39,458 bases of DNA, from the NCBI GenBank assembly GCA_900547155.1, contig URFH01000026.1, positions 1-39,458 on the forward strand, written 5' to 3'. Positions 16,601 through 24,409 of this stretch are shown here, in pieces. This DNA comes from an uncultured bacterium (lineage in GTDB: Bacteria > Cyanobacteriota > Vampirovibrionia > Gastranaerophilales > Gastranaerophilaceae). The notes under the pieces were generated by a model, which had not been told where the DNA came from, did not search any database, and saw only the letters and a list, made by a program, of their open reading frames with translations. Each line of letters starts with the position of its first letter. The first letter of the stretch is position 1. The position numbers and the translations under genes were made by a program.

Positions 16601-17051
16601 ATTCGGCAAAAGTGTAGCTTTTGCAAAAACGAATAATATACGTGTCATCAAGAATCTGCACGCGCAAATCCTTTTCTGCGGCAAATTTTTTCAAAAGTTC
16701 GTAAAAGTTCTTCCTGAACTGTTTTACTGTTTTTTCATTTTTAAAAATTGTTTTCAGCTCTTCCATCCCACCGAGCTGGATGGTCAGAGCTGCGAAATTC
16801 TCGATTATTGCTTCGCGAAGCCCGATGCTGGCTTCTATATTCAAGCCGCAGGAGGGGCAATTTTCGAGTTGCGCAGGGTTAAGCCTTCCGCATTTGTAGC
16901 ATTTGTTTATGAGAACCGTGCCGCAGGAGGGGCAGATTTTTTTTGTGGTAATCTGTCCGCAGGCGTGGCATTTTAGCCTGATTACTTTTTTGCAATTAGG
17001 GCAGTTTAAATCGTGCTCATTTAGTTTTGTACCGCATTTCGGGCAGTTCAT
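13653..17051 (-). CDS. Zinc-ribbon / degenerate cyclase-like / ATPase-like / TPR-type protein
   Basis: I start at ATG 17051 (GGAG five bases upstream; begins MNCPKCGTKL), giving 1132 residues; the longer open frame has no credible start. Residues 1-70 carry twelve cysteines in six CxxC knuckles (3/6, 17/20, 28/31, 40/43, 51/54, 65/68), that is, three zinc ribbons. Residues about 75-300 resemble a class III nucleotide-cyclase fold (DDTYIIRFCKSY, EAIDFALHVTQ) but lack convincing catalytic Asp/metal motifs. An AAA/STAND-like module follows, with a degraded P-loop (GDDRSGRL) but a clear Walker B-like FIVDDFHNID. The C-terminal 400 or more residues are helical TPR-like repeats. This layout resembles cyclase-ATPase-TPR signalling proteins; here enzyme activity looks lost and a scaffold or sensor role is more likely. 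It lies alone downstream of the efflux operon, 127 bases after emrB. Confidence 0.75.
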   Translation of the reverse strand: MNCPKCGTKLNEHDLNCPNCKKVIRLKCHACGQITTKKICPSCGTVLINKCYKCGRLNPAQLENCPSCGLNIEASIGLREAIIENFAALTIQLGGMEELKTIFKNEKTVKQFRKNFYELLKKFAAEKDLRVQILDDTYIIRFCKSYTFAESASEAIDFALHVTQFAAQINQKLYETKGVSVRVKMAVQKRDVYMKSSGYHAGLNINLMYNAGNKPHLFNNIQVLADSYIYQALKTKYPFQSLSALYVKKHMVMFFELVLSKLINLEEKEENSALELPKRVDFIPEEEENDEKLIDFSSLTCSFLKVKHENILNKITEIFTKGLKNPIVCVKGDDRSGRLMNINCEITPEILNCAKTVRFGCLESLKYTPFGFLRSLMFANSGLTEFDVMANPILVNNITADDALRNLLTISNPQHLHPEDAHYGYFEAFSRYFSSINEKTVFIVDDFHNIDESSLEILKYLIETKQLGETGFLLGHSTDFSLHRNIYKLMTSQNFYELELKLSSNKALVTDRRKELKNIEKSFYFEKILENTRGSAFYLAQALNYLAADGVLSIEKGKYKVENDRMIVIPEDIDGLIKRKLLVLKDSAFEIYTEALLLGERVPFDILKNTDDLKKFVKDLKFLESKGFITIEKERIVRINNYTICRKNLQEAIQPEVLAQISLNLSKNLLSKYPDNLPVKAQIAELAGQKKEAFNIWHNLSESAEQLGDFSAYLNTTNKYLSLVDNVIDPDTDKTVEQIKLEVYEHVSSMLYKFYPEKILNFLELLLENLEQGDDEAKIKTVANKLVQSCLISGNYANALEYAGKIISRTPKGSFNPSNKNFNLNYFLINLVTLEIYYNLGRLNDCIEAGKELFRHIDLKNLPEEVLPEGFSKKQFKDAIAEALFFISLSKIIQRNSDFPAFIEHLKSALPDVLCFKTLALLEKSIRGENIVAELALLQNAPLEQDKYAKALYWLICGLESMKKGDFEELGNVVYQAKLTAGSSSLFQIEYFCDLLIGFAYQKIGSVKKAKQIYYNVLELASAKGIKNITYLCWYFIAGIEKDTGSIEMATGILNNAAISIEKDENISEVFILLFKSLSAQILFGAGEYEKAAICINQAYEITQKYSLDLNKKLISAIRAKTAEKLKSIESK

Positions 17052-17178
17052 TGTTTCTCCAATTAAAGCCGCCATAAAGGCAGACTTTTCCAAGGATATT
17101 ATAGCGATAAATCCCGCCCGCGGGCTCATCTTTTCAAGGTATTTTATATAGGGCGGGGTTTTATTATGGAGGGAGCTG

Positions 17179-18756
17179 CTAAGAACGCGATTTATTTTGC
17201 TTTTTAAAATCAACATCCAGCAGAAACGCAAACGGCACAAGGCAAATCGCTATCAAAGCAAAGATTTCAAAAACATCAACATACGCCATAAGCCTCGATT
17301 GGGTTAAAAGCTGCTTGTAAAATAGTCCACCGGCTTTGTGTGCAGCGAAAATTGAGGGATAAGAAGCCATAAAATGGTGGGTCATTGCGCTCATTTTGTG
17401 CTGAAAAACCAGATTAAAATCCGAAAGATTCCGCACAAGATATGTCTGATGAACCTGAGAAAGTCGCGCAACAAGCGTTGAGGACATAGATATTACAAAG
17501 GCTGTTGTTACGCATTTACAAAGGCTGTGGAGTCCCGCACCGTTCGACAGCTCCATTTTGGGCAAAGTTCCCAGTGCAAGCGCAGAAACAGGGATAAACA
17601 CAAGAATTACGCCTACGCCCATCAAAATATTGGGTAAAACAACGTAAACAAAGGAAATCGAAAGGTTCAAATTTGCATACATAATCGTCGAAAGCGCAAG
17701 AAACACAAATCCGACGGAAATAAGTATCCTGTTGTCAATTTTTTCGACCATTTTCCCGATTACAGCCAGCATTACGACGCAGGAAAGCACCCTCGGCGCA
17801 AGTGAAAAGCCGCTGAGCATAGCTGTGTAACCCATAAGGCTCTGCAAAAATTGCGGAAGAAGCACGATTGTTACATAAATAATCATATTTACGGAAGAGC
17901 CTAAAACCGTGCCGATAAAGAAGTTTTTATCCTTAAAAACGCGCAAATTTACGATTGCATTTTTGCATTCCAGCTCCCAAACAACGAAAAATATAAATGA
18001 AAACACCGAAATCCCTGTCAACCAGCAAACCCACGTCGTATCAAACCAGTCGTACTGTTGTCCTTTGTCGAGCACGATTTGCATTGAAAAAAGCCAGATT
18101 ACGAGAGCTATCAGGCCCACAAAATCTACTTTTTCGGGGATTTTCCGGTTTTTTGTGTCCTCAATGTTGCAATGAACGAGAATTACCGAAAAAATCCCGA
18201 TAGGAATGTTCACAAGGTAAATCCATTGCCAAGCGGAGTTATCCACGATAAAACCGCCGAAAGTCGGGCCCAGTATTGAAAAAACCATTACCGCAAGCGC
18301 AAAAAGCGCCATTGCCTGCCCTCTTTTCTCAAAAGGAAACGCCGCAATCAAAATTGCCTGCGAAATCGGCATCATCGGCCCTCCGCCAATGCCCTGAATA
18401 ACCCTGCCGAGCACAAGCAGGTTCAAACTGTGCGCAAAAGCGCAAACCACGGAGCCGATTGTAAAAATCGTTATAAAAACCTTTAAAAAATTCTTTCTTC
18501 CCATCAAATTTTCAAGCCAGCCCGTGAGCGGGATGAGGATTGCGTTTGCAATCATGTAGCTTGTGATTACCCAGTTTGCTTCGTCGAGTGTGGAGCCGAA
18601 AAAGCCGGCAATATGAGGGATTGCGACGTTTGTTGCCGAAGTTGCAAGCATTGCGAACGAGGTTGGCAGAAGAATTGTTAACGCAATCAACCACAAAGGC
18701 ACAACATCTCTGGGAACGGGCTTTTCAGGCAATGTTTTTTCTGCGACTGCGGTCAT
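17179..18756 (-). CDS. emrB: EmrB/QacA-type MFS drug exporter (DHA2)
   Basis: This 525-residue transporter has about 14 membrane segments, typical of the DHA2 drug:H+ antiporters. Motif A-like GWLENLMGRKNFLKVF follows helix 2, and the antiporter motif C region is GPTFGGFIVDNSAWQWIYLV. RVIQGIGGGPMMP is the usual EmrB helix-4 sequence. Its ATG immediately follows the emrA stop codon (TAA-ATG with no gap), so the two are surely co-translated. With EmrA and the divergent TolC-like channel it would form a three-part pump exporting hydrophobic compounds across both membranes. The C-terminus is short and basic (DVDFKKQNKSRS). Substrate is not predictable. Confidence 0.9.
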   Translation of the reverse strand: MTAVAEKTLPEKPVPRDVVPLWLIALTILLPTSFAMLATSATNVAIPHIAGFFGSTLDEANWVITSYMIANAILIPLTGWLENLMGRKNFLKVFITIFTIGSVVCAFAHSLNLLVLGRVIQGIGGGPMMPISQAILIAAFPFEKRGQAMALFALAVMVFSILGPTFGGFIVDNSAWQWIYLVNIPIGIFSVILVHCNIEDTKNRKIPEKVDFVGLIALVIWLFSMQIVLDKGQQYDWFDTTWVCWLTGISVFSFIFFVVWELECKNAIVNLRVFKDKNFFIGTVLGSSVNMIIYVTIVLLPQFLQSLMGYTAMLSGFSLAPRVLSCVVMLAVIGKMVEKIDNRILISVGFVFLALSTIMYANLNLSISFVYVVLPNILMGVGVILVFIPVSALALGTLPKMELSNGAGLHSLCKCVTTAFVISMSSTLVARLSQVHQTYLVRNLSDFNLVFQHKMSAMTHHFMASYPSIFAAHKAGGLFYKQLLTQSRLMAYVDVFEIFALIAICLVPFAFLLDVDFKKQNKSRS

Positions 18757-19887
18757 TTACCTTACCTTAACCTCCGGAACGACTGACATTCCGGGAACAA
18801 TGTTATATTTTGAAATATCTTCTGTAAAAATGATTTTTACAGGAACCCTCTGGACGATTTTTACATAGCTTCCTACTGCATTTTCGGGCGGAAACAGGCT
18901 TGCTTTGGCGCCTGTAGCCCTTTGAATGCTGTCAACTTTGCCTTTGAATTTTTTTCCTCTGTAGGTATCCACTTTTATTTCTACTGGCTGCCCGGGGCGC
19001 ATGTTTGCGAGTTGTGTTTCTTTAAAATTAGCTACAATCCACATTTTTTCGGGCACAACGGCAAGCATTGGCTGCGCAACCTGCACATAGTTGCCCTGTT
19101 CGACCGAGCGGTTTGTAATCAGCCCGTCCTGAGGGGCGTAAATTTTTGTGTAGGATAAATCCAGTTTTGCCTGTTCAACTTCGGCTTCCAGCCTTTTAAT
19201 TTCAGCAATTGTTGCGTCTTTTTTTGATTTTGCGCTCTGGAGCATAGAATGTGCTGCCCTTTCGCGCTCAAGTGCGGCATTATGACCGGATTGTGCGACT
19301 GTGAGGGCTGTTTTGCTCTGGTCGTAGTCCTGTTTTGAGGCTATTCCTGCTTTATGCATGTCCGTGTATCTTTTGTAATCTTTTTTTGCAAAATCCAGCT
19401 TTGATTCTGACGCTGAAATGTCTTCTGTTGACTGATTCAGGTCTGCCTGTGACTCTGTTATTTTCTTTTCTGCAATATTAAGGTTTGCTTTGGCCTCCGC
19501 AAGTTTTGCTTCTTTTTGCGCAAGGGCGGTTTCATAATCTTTCGGGTCAATTTCAAGAATTAAATCGCCTTTTTTAACAGGCTGGTTGTCATCCACAAGG
19601 AGTTTTACGACAGGGCCCGCAACCCTCGGCGCTACTGACACGATATGCCCCTCAATAAATGCGTCGTCGGTTTCTTGATAATAAAAAGAGTGGATAATGA
19701 AATATATTCCGGTTAAAAAGAAGATTATTGCCGTAATTGTTGGCACGATTACCCTTTTTTTCATATAACTCGGGCGGGTATCTTCTTCTTCCTCATCTTC
19801 ATTGTCAGATATTTGCGGTTTTGTTTTTATTTCCGGTTTATTTTCTTCTTGTGCCGGTTTTTTGTTATTTTTTTCGGCGTTGTCCAT
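18757..19887 (-). CDS. emrA: EmrA/HlyD-type membrane fusion protein
   Basis: This 376-residue periplasmic adaptor starts with a charged cytosolic tail (Glu/Asp/Lys-rich, about 45 residues). One membrane anchor follows (VIVPTITAIIFFLTGIYFII, residues about 49-70). The biotinyl-lipoyl half-motif is SVAPRVAGPVVKLLVDDNQPVKKGD, given here only as a family resemblance. A long coiled-coil hairpin (residues about 130-235) and the second lipoyl half with YAPQDGLITNRSVEQGNYV come next, then a beta-barrel region. It bridges EmrB to an outer-membrane TolC-like channel. AGAGGA lies 6 bases before the ATG. It sits 15 bases downstream of marR and directly abuts emrB. Confidence 0.9.
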   Translation of the reverse strand: MDNAEKNNKKPAQEENKPEIKTKPQISDNEDEEEEDTRPSYMKKRVIVPTITAIIFFLTGIYFIIHSFYYQETDDAFIEGHIVSVAPRVAGPVVKLLVDDNQPVKKGDLILEIDPKDYETALAQKEAKLAEAKANLNIAEKKITESQADLNQSTEDISASESKLDFAKKDYKRYTDMHKAGIASKQDYDQSKTALTVAQSGHNAALERERAAHSMLQSAKSKKDATIAEIKRLEAEVEQAKLDLSYTKIYAPQDGLITNRSVEQGNYVQVAQPMLAVVPEKMWIVANFKETQLANMRPGQPVEIKVDTYRGKKFKGKVDSIQRATGAKASLFPPENAVGSYVKIVQRVPVKIIFTEDISKYNIVPGMSVVPEVKVR

Positions 19888-19902
19888 CTTGAATCCTCTC
19901 TA

Positions 19903-20358
19903 TCAGGTATGAAGTTTCGTCTTTTTCTCTAAATTAGCTATCATTTTGTTCATAATTGCAAAACAGGTTTCCAGTTCTTCTTTTTTAATCCCGCTGACAG
20001 CTTCATCTCTCAGCTCAAGCATGTGGGGTTTTATTCTGGCATGGAGCGCTGCGCCTTCCTGCGTAACCTGTATTTTGTTGACTTTTCTGCCGTTCACATC
20101 ATGAATCCGTTTTACCAGTCCGTCCGCTTCCAGAATATTTATGAGTCTGGTGATATTCGGGCGGTCTTTGTATGTGATTTCGCAGATTTGCCGCTGATAA
20201 AGTTCCCCTGTTTCAACGAGAATTGAAAGAATAAGGTATTGTTCGGGCGTAATCGGGAATTTGTTCTTTGCGTACATCTGAAGAGTCGCAATCCTTGACA
20301 GGACGCCTGTTGTCATCAGCGTGAACAATACTTTTTTGTTTAAGAAATTTTGCGGCAT
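19903..20358 (-). CDS. MarR-family transcriptional regulator
   Basis: This 151-residue winged-helix regulator has recognition-helix region QRQICEITYKDRPNITRLINI followed by LEADGLVKRIHDVNGRKVNKI, the MarR wing. The C-terminal helices (LRDEAVSGIKKEELETCFAIM) are the dimer interface. As first gene of a marR-emrA-emrB transcript it probably represses the efflux operon and itself, releasing DNA when a drug-like ligand binds. The 28-bp perfect palindrome 33 bases upstream is the obvious operator. No good ribosome-binding site precedes the ATG at 20358, so its translation may be weak or the leader very short. Confidence 0.88.
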   Translation of the reverse strand: MPQNFLNKKVLFTLMTTGVLSRIATLQMYAKNKFPITPEQYLILSILVETGELYQRQICEITYKDRPNITRLINILEADGLVKRIHDVNGRKVNKIQVTQEGAALHARIKPHMLELRDEAVSGIKKEELETCFAIMNKMIANLEKKTKLHT

Positions 20359-20390
20359 AGTGTTTTTTTATTTTTTTTCATTTATAATAA

Positions 20391-20418
20391 TTCTTGTGTT
20401 ATTATAATAACACAAGAA
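20391..20418. promoter_or_regulatory. Operator palindrome between marR-emrAB and the tolC-like gene
   Basis: A perfect 28-bp palindrome with half site TTCTTGTGTTATTA and its exact complement lies in the divergent gap. It contains TATAAT on the plus strand (20403-20408) and overlapping TATAAT on the minus strand (20401-20406), so a protein bound here would cover the -10 boxes of both directions. By position it is the expected MarR-family binding site. Confidence 0.8.
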
Positions 20419-20469
20419 AAAATAAGTCAATAAAAAAAATTTAAAACAGCCGAAAACGAAAGACAGCGT

Positions 20470-21849
20470 ATGAAAAAATTAATAACACTTCTGTTTATGC
20501 TTTTTCTTCTTTGTCCGCAAACGGGTTTTTGCAAGGCCGCAAAAGAACCGGCGGATTATAAGAAGCAATATATAAATCTTGAATGGTGGGAGCGTTACAA
20601 TGACCCGGTTTTGAGCGGGCATGTTCAAACTTTGTACCAAAAAAATCATGATTTAAAAATTGCAGCGCTCAAAGTGAAAGAGGGCGAAAAACTCGTTAAA
20701 ATTTCTTTTGCAAACGAACTTCCGGAGCTTTCTTTTAATGGAAGTCTTGCCAGAAATCTTAAATCCAGCAATCTCCAATTCGGAAATATGATGATTCCGA
20801 GTTTTAAACAGAGCGAACTTCAGCTCCCGCTGACAATGAGCTATGAGGTTGATATTTGGGGAATGAACAGATTTCGGACGAAAAGCGTTGAAAAACAGCT
20901 CGCAATGATTCAGCAGGATGAGCGTGCAACTTATATTGCGCTGACTTCGGCATTTGCTGCGGAATATTTTAACCTTATCAGGGTTGATGAACTCATAAGG
21001 ATTCAGGAACAGGTCGTAAAAATTCAGGAGGACATCGCAAACAAGACGCAAATTAAGTTTGAAAACGGTCTTTGCACGCAAAATGAGGTTCTTAACGAGC
21101 AAAAAGCGCTTTCTTATGTAAAAGAGGAATTGAACAACCTTAAAAACCAGCAATCTGTTCTGATTCATCAGCTGGAGGTTTATCTTGCGTCGGAACCGGG
21201 CTCGGGCGTTGATAGAGCGGGTTTCGGGGCGGTAAAACCTCTTGAAAATATTCCGTCGCATTTTGATTCCGATGTTATCTCGAACCGTCCTGATTTTTTG
21301 CGTGCGGAAAACAATATTAAACGAATTGGTTATGATGTTAAGGCTGCAAGGCGTGATTTTCTTCCTAAATTTGTGCTTTACGGGCAGTTAGGGTTCAATG
21401 CTTATCAGTTTGACAAGTTATTTTCCCATCCGGCTCAAATGGCGGCAGCAGGGCTGCTTCCTCAGTTTGATTTCTTCACCGGAGGCCGAAAAATGGCAAT
21501 TTTGAAGCTCAAAAAATACGAGTACGAAGAAGCTGTTGAAAAATATCAAAAAACAATTCTCACCTCGTTTCAGGAGTTGAATGACGCGCTCATAGGCGCA
21601 GAAACTGCGCAAAAAAATTACGAAGACAGCCTGAAACGTTTTGAATACGAAAAAAATCTGCTTTCTTTGCTTGAGCAGAAACGCCGGATTGGCGCTGCTG
21701 CCGATTTGGACGTTTTATACGGGACAGAGCGCGAGCTTCTTGTTCAAAAAGAAGAGGTGATAAACAAAATAAATCTCATTATCTCCTCAATAAACATCTA
21801 CAAAGCGGTTGGCGGCGAGGATTTGTATAAAATTGTCGAGCATATATAA
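20470..21849 (+). CDS. TolC/NodT-type outer-membrane efflux channel
   Basis: This 459-residue protein begins with a clear signal peptide (MKKLITLLFMLFLLCPQTGF, probable cleavage near residue 22). Two TolC-type halves of alternating helices and beta-hairpins follow, for example LTMSYEVDIWGMNRFRTKSV in the first half and SNRPDFLRAENNIKRIGYDVKAARRDF in the second, both given as short parts of family blocks. The cysteines near the N-terminus do not form a normal lipobox, so it is probably not a lipoprotein, unlike many NodT relatives. It is divergent from marR-emrA-emrB across the palindromic operator and would supply the outer-membrane exit duct of that pump. It is likely controlled by the same regulator. 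Confidence 0.88.
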   Translation: MKKLITLLFMLFLLCPQTGFCKAAKEPADYKKQYINLEWWERYNDPVLSGHVQTLYQKNHDLKIAALKVKEGEKLVKISFANELPELSFNGSLARNLKSSNLQFGNMMIPSFKQSELQLPLTMSYEVDIWGMNRFRTKSVEKQLAMIQQDERATYIALTSAFAAEYFNLIRVDELIRIQEQVVKIQEDIANKTQIKFENGLCTQNEVLNEQKALSYVKEELNNLKNQQSVLIHQLEVYLASEPGSGVDRAGFGAVKPLENIPSHFDSDVISNRPDFLRAENNIKRIGYDVKAARRDFLPKFVLYGQLGFNAYQFDKLFSHPAQMAAAGLLPQFDFFTGGRKMAILKLKKYEYEEAVEKYQKTILTSFQELNDALIGAETAQKNYEDSLKRFEYEKNLLSLLEQKRRIGAAADLDVLYGTERELLVQKEEVINKINLIISSINIYKAVGGEDLYKIVEHI

Positions 21850-21880
21850 AAAAATCCCCGCATCGAGCTTGTTTGCGGGG
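21848..21880 (-). terminator. Terminator of the minus-strand membrane-protein gene
   Basis: The stem CCCCGCA/TGCGGGG (21856-21862, 21874-21880) is followed on the minus strand by a long T-run (complement of AAAAAAA at 21848-21854). It starts about 10 bases after the stop of the gene at 21891-22349 and may also stop transcripts from the tolC-like gene. Confidence 0.8.
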
Positions 21881-21890
21881 TAGTTATAGA

Positions 21891-22349
21891 CTATTTTATT
21901 TGAACCCAGTTCTGGTTTTTCAGCTTGAAAGTACCGCATGCGTGTTCTTTTTTGAATTTCTTAATAGTTTTTTTCTGCTTAAATCCGCCCGCTTTATAGA
22001 GTTCTTCAAGCTGCGCGTCTGATAATGCGCAATTTGAGGCTAAAATCCGGTTCGGAATAAATACGTTTATTGTCTGGAGAATACATTTTCCGTCTTTGTA
22101 GCCTTTAATTGTGCTTGTTGAGGAGGAATTCGCCGGATGGTTTATTTTTCCGCTTGTTGTGTAGGGCGTACAGGTTTTTAAATTTTCCAAATAACCGCTG
22201 TCAATATAAGCGACGTCAGCTGTGGGCTTAAAAGTCAAATATGCGGCAAGAATAGTAACCGCAAGAAGAATCGGAAGCGCGATTTTGTCTTTTAGGGAGC
22301 TGATTTCCTGCTTTTCTAACAAATCTTCGTATTTGCTTTTTTCTTCCAT
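21891..22349 (-). CDS. Hypothetical single-span membrane protein with four extracytoplasmic cysteines
   Basis: I do not recognise this 152-residue protein. Residues 1-25 are charged (MEEKSKYEDLLEKQEISSL), then one membrane span follows (LPILLAVTILAAYLTF, about 26-41), then a roughly 110-residue soluble domain. Four cysteines lie in that domain (contexts TCTPY, KCILQ, NCALS, ACGTF), enough for two disulfides if it is periplasmic. The positively charged tail after KQKKTIKKFKKEH is notable. GGAGGG precedes the ATG and a strong terminator follows the stop, so it is a single-gene transcript. The size and layout loosely resemble minor pilin-associated proteins, but there is no prepilin leader. Function unknown. 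Confidence 0.7.
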   Translation of the reverse strand: MEEKSKYEDLLEKQEISSLKDKIALPILLAVTILAAYLTFKPTADVAYIDSGYLENLKTCTPYTTSGKINHPANSSSTSTIKGYKDGKCILQTINVFIPNRILASNCALSDAQLEELYKAGGFKQKKTIKKFKKEHACGTFKLKNQNWVQIK

Positions 22350-22383
22350 ATTCCCTCCGTAATTTTAGCTTTATCCTTTTGAC

Positions 22384-22407
22384 CTATCACGTTCGTGAAA
22401 GCGATAG
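22384..22407. promoter_or_regulatory. Nested inverted repeat in a divergent promoter region
   Basis: The arms CTATC/GATAG (22384-22388, 22403-22407) enclose TCACG-TT-CGTGA (22387-22398). It lies between the divergent membrane-protein and XRE-regulator genes, making it a possible operator for the XRE protein. The two inverted repeats overlap, so only one may be real. Confidence 0.35.
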
Positions 22408-22434
22408 AGGAATTATAGCTTTAAAATTGAATTC

Positions 22435-22698
22435 ATGCAAGAGCTATCAAAAAAAGAACTAATATGCAAAACTGCCGGCGAGCTACTGAAAAGGCTGCGC
22501 GGCGGGAAAAGTCAGTTTATGTTCAGCTCTGAAAACGATATTTCAATTTCTATAGTAAATACCTTTGAACGCGGCTTAAAAGACCCGCAGCTCACGACGA
22601 TTTTTCGCCTTGCGGAGGCTTTGAATATGAAACCGTCTGAATTCGTCCGGATGATAGAAGATGAATTGCCGGAAGATTTTTATATGATTGATAAATAA
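22435..22698 (+). CDS. XRE-family HTH regulator
   Basis: This 87-residue protein is essentially one helix-turn-helix domain. The first helix region is TAGELLKRLRGGKSQ, the turn and recognition region is SENDISISIVNTFERGLKDP, and QLTTIFRLAEALNMKPSEF is the standard end of an XRE/Cro domain. The acidic tail (EDELPEDFYMIDK) is short, so there is no ligand-binding domain. No ribosome site is obvious before the ATG at 22435. It is convergent with leuC (12-base gap) and divergent from the small membrane-protein gene, with an inverted repeat between them. The likely target is its own promoter region; this is inference. Confidence 0.78.
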   Translation: MQELSKKELICKTAGELLKRLRGGKSQFMFSSENDISISIVNTFERGLKDPQLTTIFRLAEALNMKPSEFVRMIEDELPEDFYMIDK

Positions 22699-22710
22699 CG
22701 GTTTTGATGG

Positions 22711-23976
22711 CTACAAATCTTCCGGTGAAGCGATTTTTCCTGCAACAGCGCTCGCTGCGGCGATTGCGGGCGAGGAAAGGTAGATTTCGCTTTCTGTATG
22801 CCCCATTCTGCCTACGAAATTCCGGTTTGTGGTCGAGATTGCGCGTTCTCCTTTTGCGAGAATTCCCGCATGACCGCCGAGGCAAGGGCCGCATGTCGGC
22901 GTGGAAACTGCGCCGCCGGCTTTTATGATTGTCTGGATGTATCCTTTTTCAATTGCTTCAAGGTAGATTTTTTGCGTACCGGGAAAGACAATAAGCCTCA
23001 CATCGGGGTGAACACTGCGCCCTTCAAGGATTTGAGCGGCAACTTTTATATCCTCAAGCCGTCCGTTTGTGCAGCTTCCGATGATGGATTGGTCAATTTT
23101 TATCTCCCCGACCTGAGAAATCGGTTTTGTGTTCTCAGGCAGGTGCGGAAATGCCACAGTAGGCTCGATTTTCGATACATCGTAGGTCAAAACCTTCTCG
23201 TATTCGGCATTTGCGTCGCTTGTGTAGAAAACCGGCGTTCTGATTGAGCGGTTTTTGAGATATTCTTTTGTTTTTTCATCCGGAACAATGATTCCGTTTT
23301 TTGCGCCGGCTTCAATTGCCATGTTGCAGAACGTCAAACGCCCGTCCATGTCCATTTCTTCGATTACATTGCCGGAAATTTCGAGGGTTTTGTAAAGTGC
23401 CCCGTCCACGCCGATATCGCCGATTAAATAAAGCACCAAATCCTTTGCGCTCACCCATTTGTTGAGTTTTCCGGTGAATTCGACCTTAATTGCGGACGGA
23501 ACTTTGAACCATGTTTCGCCGGAAGCCATTGCGCAGGCCAAATCCGTCGAGCCCACGCCCGTAGAAAACGCTCCCAGCGCGCCGTAAGTACAGGTGTGAG
23601 AATCTGCACCGATAATCAAATCTCCGGCCGTAACAAGCCCCTGTTCGGGCAAAAGAGCGTGCTCAATGCCCATTCTGCCGACTTCAAAGTAGTTCGTAAG
23701 CCCCTGTTCTTTTGAAAATTCACGAACTTCCTTTGCCTGCTGGGCTGATTTTATGTCTTTGTTCGGAACAAAGTGGTCGGGCACAAAAATAACGCGATCT
23801 TTGTCAAAAACTTTGTCAACACCGATTTTTTTGAATTCTTTTATTGCCACGGGGCCTGTAATGTCGTTTGCTAGCGTAATATCAACCTTTGCAGTGATTA
23901 AATCGCCCGCTTTTACCTCATCCAGCCCCGCATGAGCTGCAAAAATCTTTTCTGTAATCGTCATTGGACGCGGCAT
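22711..23976 (-). CDS. leuC: 3-isopropylmalate dehydratase large subunit (LeuC/HacA type)
   Basis: This is an aconitase-superfamily dehydratase that isomerises 2- to 3-isopropylmalate in leucine synthesis. From ATG 23976 (AAAGGAGAG just upstream; begins [17 protein letters not shown]) it has 421 residues, the size of the shorter LeuC2/HacA-like class. The [4Fe-4S] cysteines are visible in [32 protein letters not shown] and [33 protein letters not shown] is the usual C-terminal substrate-binding block. The small subunit LeuD is not in the window, which is unusual since the two are normally adjacent; it may lie elsewhere. This subclass can also act as homoaconitase or citramalate-type dehydratase, so substrate is slightly uncertain. 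Confidence 0.9.
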   Translation of the reverse strand: MPRPMTITEKIFAAHAGLDEVKAGDLITAKVDITLANDITGPVAIKEFKKIGVDKVFDKDRVIFVPDHFVPNKDIKSAQQAKEVREFSKEQGLTNYFEVGRMGIEHALLPEQGLVTAGDLIIGADSHTCTYGALGAFSTGVGSTDLACAMASGETWFKVPSAIKVEFTGKLNKWVSAKDLVLYLIGDIGVDGALYKTLEISGNVIEEMDMDGRLTFCNMAIEAGAKNGIIVPDEKTKEYLKNRSIRTPVFYTSDANAEYEKVLTYDVSKIEPTVAFPHLPENTKPISQVGEIKIDQSIIGSCTNGRLEDIKVAAQILEGRSVHPDVRLIVFPGTQKIYLEAIEKGYIQTIIKAGGAVSTPTCGPCLGGHAGILAKGERAISTTNRNFVGRMGHTESEIYLSSPAIAAASAVAGKIASPEDL

Positions 23977-24008
23977 ACTTCTCTCCTTTAGCAATTAAAT
24001 TAGACGTC

Positions 24009-24029
24009 ATTCTGAACTTGTTTCAGAAT
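24009..24029 (-). repeat. Short palindromic intergenic repeat, copy 4
   Basis: The arms ATTCTGAA and TTCAGAAT flank CTTGT; GTC precedes, so the element reads on the minus strand in the same sense as copies 1-3. A small CCGGC/GCCGG hairpin follows it. Confidence 0.75.
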
Positions 24030-24067
24030 CTCCGGCAAAAGCCGGTCAAACAAAAACATCGTGCGTC

Positions 24068-24088
24068 ATTTTGAACCTGTTTCAGAAT
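24068..24088 (-). repeat. Short palindromic intergenic repeat, copy 5
   Basis: ATTTTGAA and TTCAGAAT flank CCTGT, pairing with one G-T wobble. It is the second of three such repeats between leuC and yggT. Confidence 0.7.
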
Positions 24089-24096
24089 GTTTGCGG

Positions 24097-24115
24097 CCCT
24101 GAAACGGGTTCAGGG
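24097..24115 (+). repeat. Short palindromic intergenic repeat, copy 6
   Basis: CCCTGAA and TTCAGGG flank ACGGG. It lies 8 bases from copy 5 in the opposite sense, giving a clustered pair. Confidence 0.7.
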
Positions 24116-24136
24116 GGCAGAATTAAAGGTTTTTTG

Positions 24137-24400
24137 TTAAATCATCAGCAGCAATCTGATAACAAGCACCCGAACAAGATAAAGCACGAATAACGCCAGC
24201 ATTGGCGAAATATCAATGCCTCCGATGGGCGGGATTATTTTTCTGAAAGGCTCAAGAAGAACGTCAGAAACCGCAGCCATTGTCTTAAACGGCTCATTGT
24301 ACCAGTTTATTGACGGAATCCAGGTTAAAAAGATTCGCGCAATGATAATCCAAAAATAAATTTCAAATAAAAGATTTACTATTTCAGCAACTGCCTGCAT
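24137..24400 (-). CDS. YggT-family membrane protein
   Basis: This 87-residue protein has two hydrophobic segments (AEIVNLLFEIYFWIIIARIF and SPMLALFVLYLVRVLVIRLL) joined by a loop containing WIPSINWYNEPF and LEPFRKIIPPIGGIDISPM. That LEPFRxxxPxxGxxDxSP block is the YggT/Ycf19 signature. Family members are linked to cell division, thylakoid or nucleoid organisation and osmotic stress, without a defined biochemical role. AAGGAG stands before the ATG, 9 bases after the mtnP stop, so the two genes are probably co-transcribed. The assignment is firm, the function open. Confidence 0.88.
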   Translation of the reverse strand: MQAVAEIVNLLFEIYFWIIIARIFLTWIPSINWYNEPFKTMAAVSDVLLEPFRKIIPPIGGIDISPMLALFVLYLVRVLVIRLLLMI

Positions 24401-24409
24401 TTTTTCTCC

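Noticed and set aside
17052..17240. N-terminal extension of the zinc-ribbon/cyclase-like protein up to 17240
   Set aside because: It would overlap emrB, has no ribosome site, and the extra residues are unlike the zinc-ribbon start at 17051, which has GGAG correctly spaced.
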